Shown here piece after piece: positions 63,330-64,000 of a stretch of 64,000 bases of DNA. The stretch is from contig NZ_RPOK01000002.1 in NCBI RefSeq assembly GCF_003820355.1, positions 620,001 through 684,000 on the forward strand, in the 5' to 3' direction. The notes beneath the pieces are model-generated. The model had not been told where the DNA came from. It did no database searches and worked only from the letters and a program-made list of their open reading frames with translations. A program made the translations under genes and the position numbers. Each line of letters begins with the position of its first letter. The stretch's first letter is position 1. The DNA is from Paralteromonas sediminis (GTDB lineage: Bacteria > Pseudomonadota > Gammaproteobacteria > Enterobacterales > Alteromonadaceae).

Positions 63330-63824
63330 CTATAGCATAGCCTCAGCAAAGGGTAAAATGTCTGCTAGCAGCGTGGCGTCTGCTTCAACGGTATGTGCTG
63401 TAGGTACTTCTTGGGCTTTTCTCAAGTACCGTTGTGTTGCCCATGCACAATTATCTATGACGATATCATCGATTTTTCCATCTTTTTGACAATGCAGTGG
63501 GTTTGGATGTGCACATTGCTCAAACCATGCCTGAGCAAAATCGCCCCGTTGGCGTAAATCACTTTGTCGCTTAATCTGACTTACATGAACAGGTAAAGAC
63601 GAAATAGGTATGGGCGGATAGCTATTGAGTGATTCGAGCAGCTTTTCTGTTTGGTCTGCAGTATCGACCGGCTCCTTAGAAAAGCTTACCGTTTCTTGTC
63701 GTGAAACGTGCATTGCTAGCAAGAGGGAAAAATCCGCTCCTTTAGACGCGGCTTCTGCCAATACACCATTCCATTCAAAAGAATCATTGAGGACGGAATG
63801 CGGTTGCGTGGGCGAAGATTGCAT
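63330..63824 (-). CDS. hypothetical protein, possibly VC2046/SO_2500 family
   Basis: This 164-residue cytosolic protein has [20 protein letters not shown] (about 23-42), [20 protein letters not shown] (about 80) and [17 protein letters not shown] (about 100). The first stretch resembles what I recall of the VC2046/SO_2500 gammaproteobacterial family. That recall is uncertain and the function is unknown. An in-frame ATG six codons upstream also exists. The trhO start is 56 bases beyond its stop. Confidence 0.65.
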   Translation of the reverse strand: MQSSPTQPHSVLNDSFEWNGVLAEAASKGADFSLLLAMHVSRQETVSFSKEPVDTADQTEKLLESLNSYPPIPISSLPVHVSQIKRQSDLRQRGDFAQAWFEQCAHPNPLHCQKDGKIDDIVIDNCAWATQRYLRKAQEVPTAHTVEADATLLADILPFAEAML

Positions 63825-63838
63825 AGTGTTTTCACGTT

Positions 63839-64000
63839 TCAAGTGTTAGCTGGATCATATTCACTATCGACATTTTCCATAGAGACTTGAGAAATAAACG
63901 TTTTTAACTCAAGATTGAACTGAGCCGAACTACAAGCGTGGACTATGTCGGGATTCACATTTTCAGATAAAAAAGTACTTATCGTGGAAGACCAGCGCCC
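63839..64000 (-). CDS. C-terminal fragment of an unrecognised protein (5' end outside window)
   Basis: The minus strand is open from the right edge to a TGA at 63839-63841, 53 codons long, with ordinary codon usage (STFLSENVNPDIVHACSSAQ; NLELKTFISQV). It ends 15 bases before the next start, so it is probably the upstream operon partner. I do not recognise it. Confidence 0.5.
   Translation of the reverse strand, partial: GRWSSTISTFLSENVNPDIVHACSSAQFNLELKTFISQVSMENVDSEYDPANT

Noticed and set aside
1-64000. CRISPR arrays, tRNA or rRNA genes, transposases, integrases and phage genes
   Set aside because: I saw no regular spaced repeats, no T-loop patterns in clover-leaf context and no such protein motifs in any frame.

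Overview
The window looks like a chromosomal segment of a marine gammaproteobacterium, most likely in the Alteromonadales (Alteromonas/Paraglaciecola-like). I infer this from the gene content and protein styles: CmoAB, a rhombosortase, DUF2788 next to flavodoxin and YbfF, a DUF3718 protein, a short Fur, and a plant-type glycerate kinase with glucosylglycerate genes. Base composition is moderate. I see no rRNA, tRNA, CRISPR array, insertion sequence or prophage. Coding density is high and both strands are used in short operons.

Layout. 1-5.6 kb: the tail of a DUF3108 gene, then fadE with a FadR-like operator in front, add, and the overlapping tRNA-modification pair cmoA-cmoB. 5.6-13 kb: a tightly spaced cluster of glycerate kinase, HAD-IIB sugar-phosphoglycerate phosphatase, glucosyl-3-phosphoglycerate synthase and a GH13_18 phosphorylase, followed by moeA and a MATE transporter. 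Together the first four could make and recycle the compatible solute glucosylglycerate. 13-16.7 kb: a MoxR ATPase/VWA pair on the minus strand, cysK and a small lipoprotein. 16.7-25.6 kb: envelope and periplasmic proteins, namely gamma-glutamyltranspeptidase, rhombosortase, an S9 peptidase lipoprotein, an exported glutathione peroxidase, an azoreductase and a four-FAS1 lipoprotein carrying a second domain nested in its last repeat.

25.6-35.4 kb: PLP enzymes, an NRDE protein, a probable methyltransferase remnant, an SDR/MDR oxidoreductase pair divergent from a GlxA-type regulator, a TonB-dependent receptor and an orphan protein. 35.4-44.4 kb: an RND efflux pair, two small proteins, and etfBA divergent from ETF-quinone oxidoreductase across a perfect operator-like palindrome. 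With fadE and the acyl-CoA dehydrogenase at 60-62 kb, these form an electron route from acyl-CoA oxidation to quinone. 44.5-51.5 kb: H-NS, YbfF, DUF2788, flavodoxin, a chemoreceptor, Fur, D-amino acid aminotransferase, a CvfB-like S1 protein and an OsmC protein.

51.5-64 kb: DUF3718, DUF2189 and LRAT-like proteins, then alaA-yfbR-dgt (two HD-domain nucleotide hydrolases, YfbR having Glu in place of the HD aspartate), msrPQ, a solute-binding protein, LexA-controlled sulA, a large acyl-CoA dehydrogenase, an EF-hand protein, trhO and two little-known genes at the right edge.

Most of the window is ordinary core metabolism. The strongest points for follow-up are the complete glucosylglycerate cycle, the symmetric etf operator/promoter, the nested FAS1 protein, the YfbR D69E change beside a dGTPase of the type implicated in phage defence, and the LRAT-like protein. 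I did not find a clearly novel multi-gene system.
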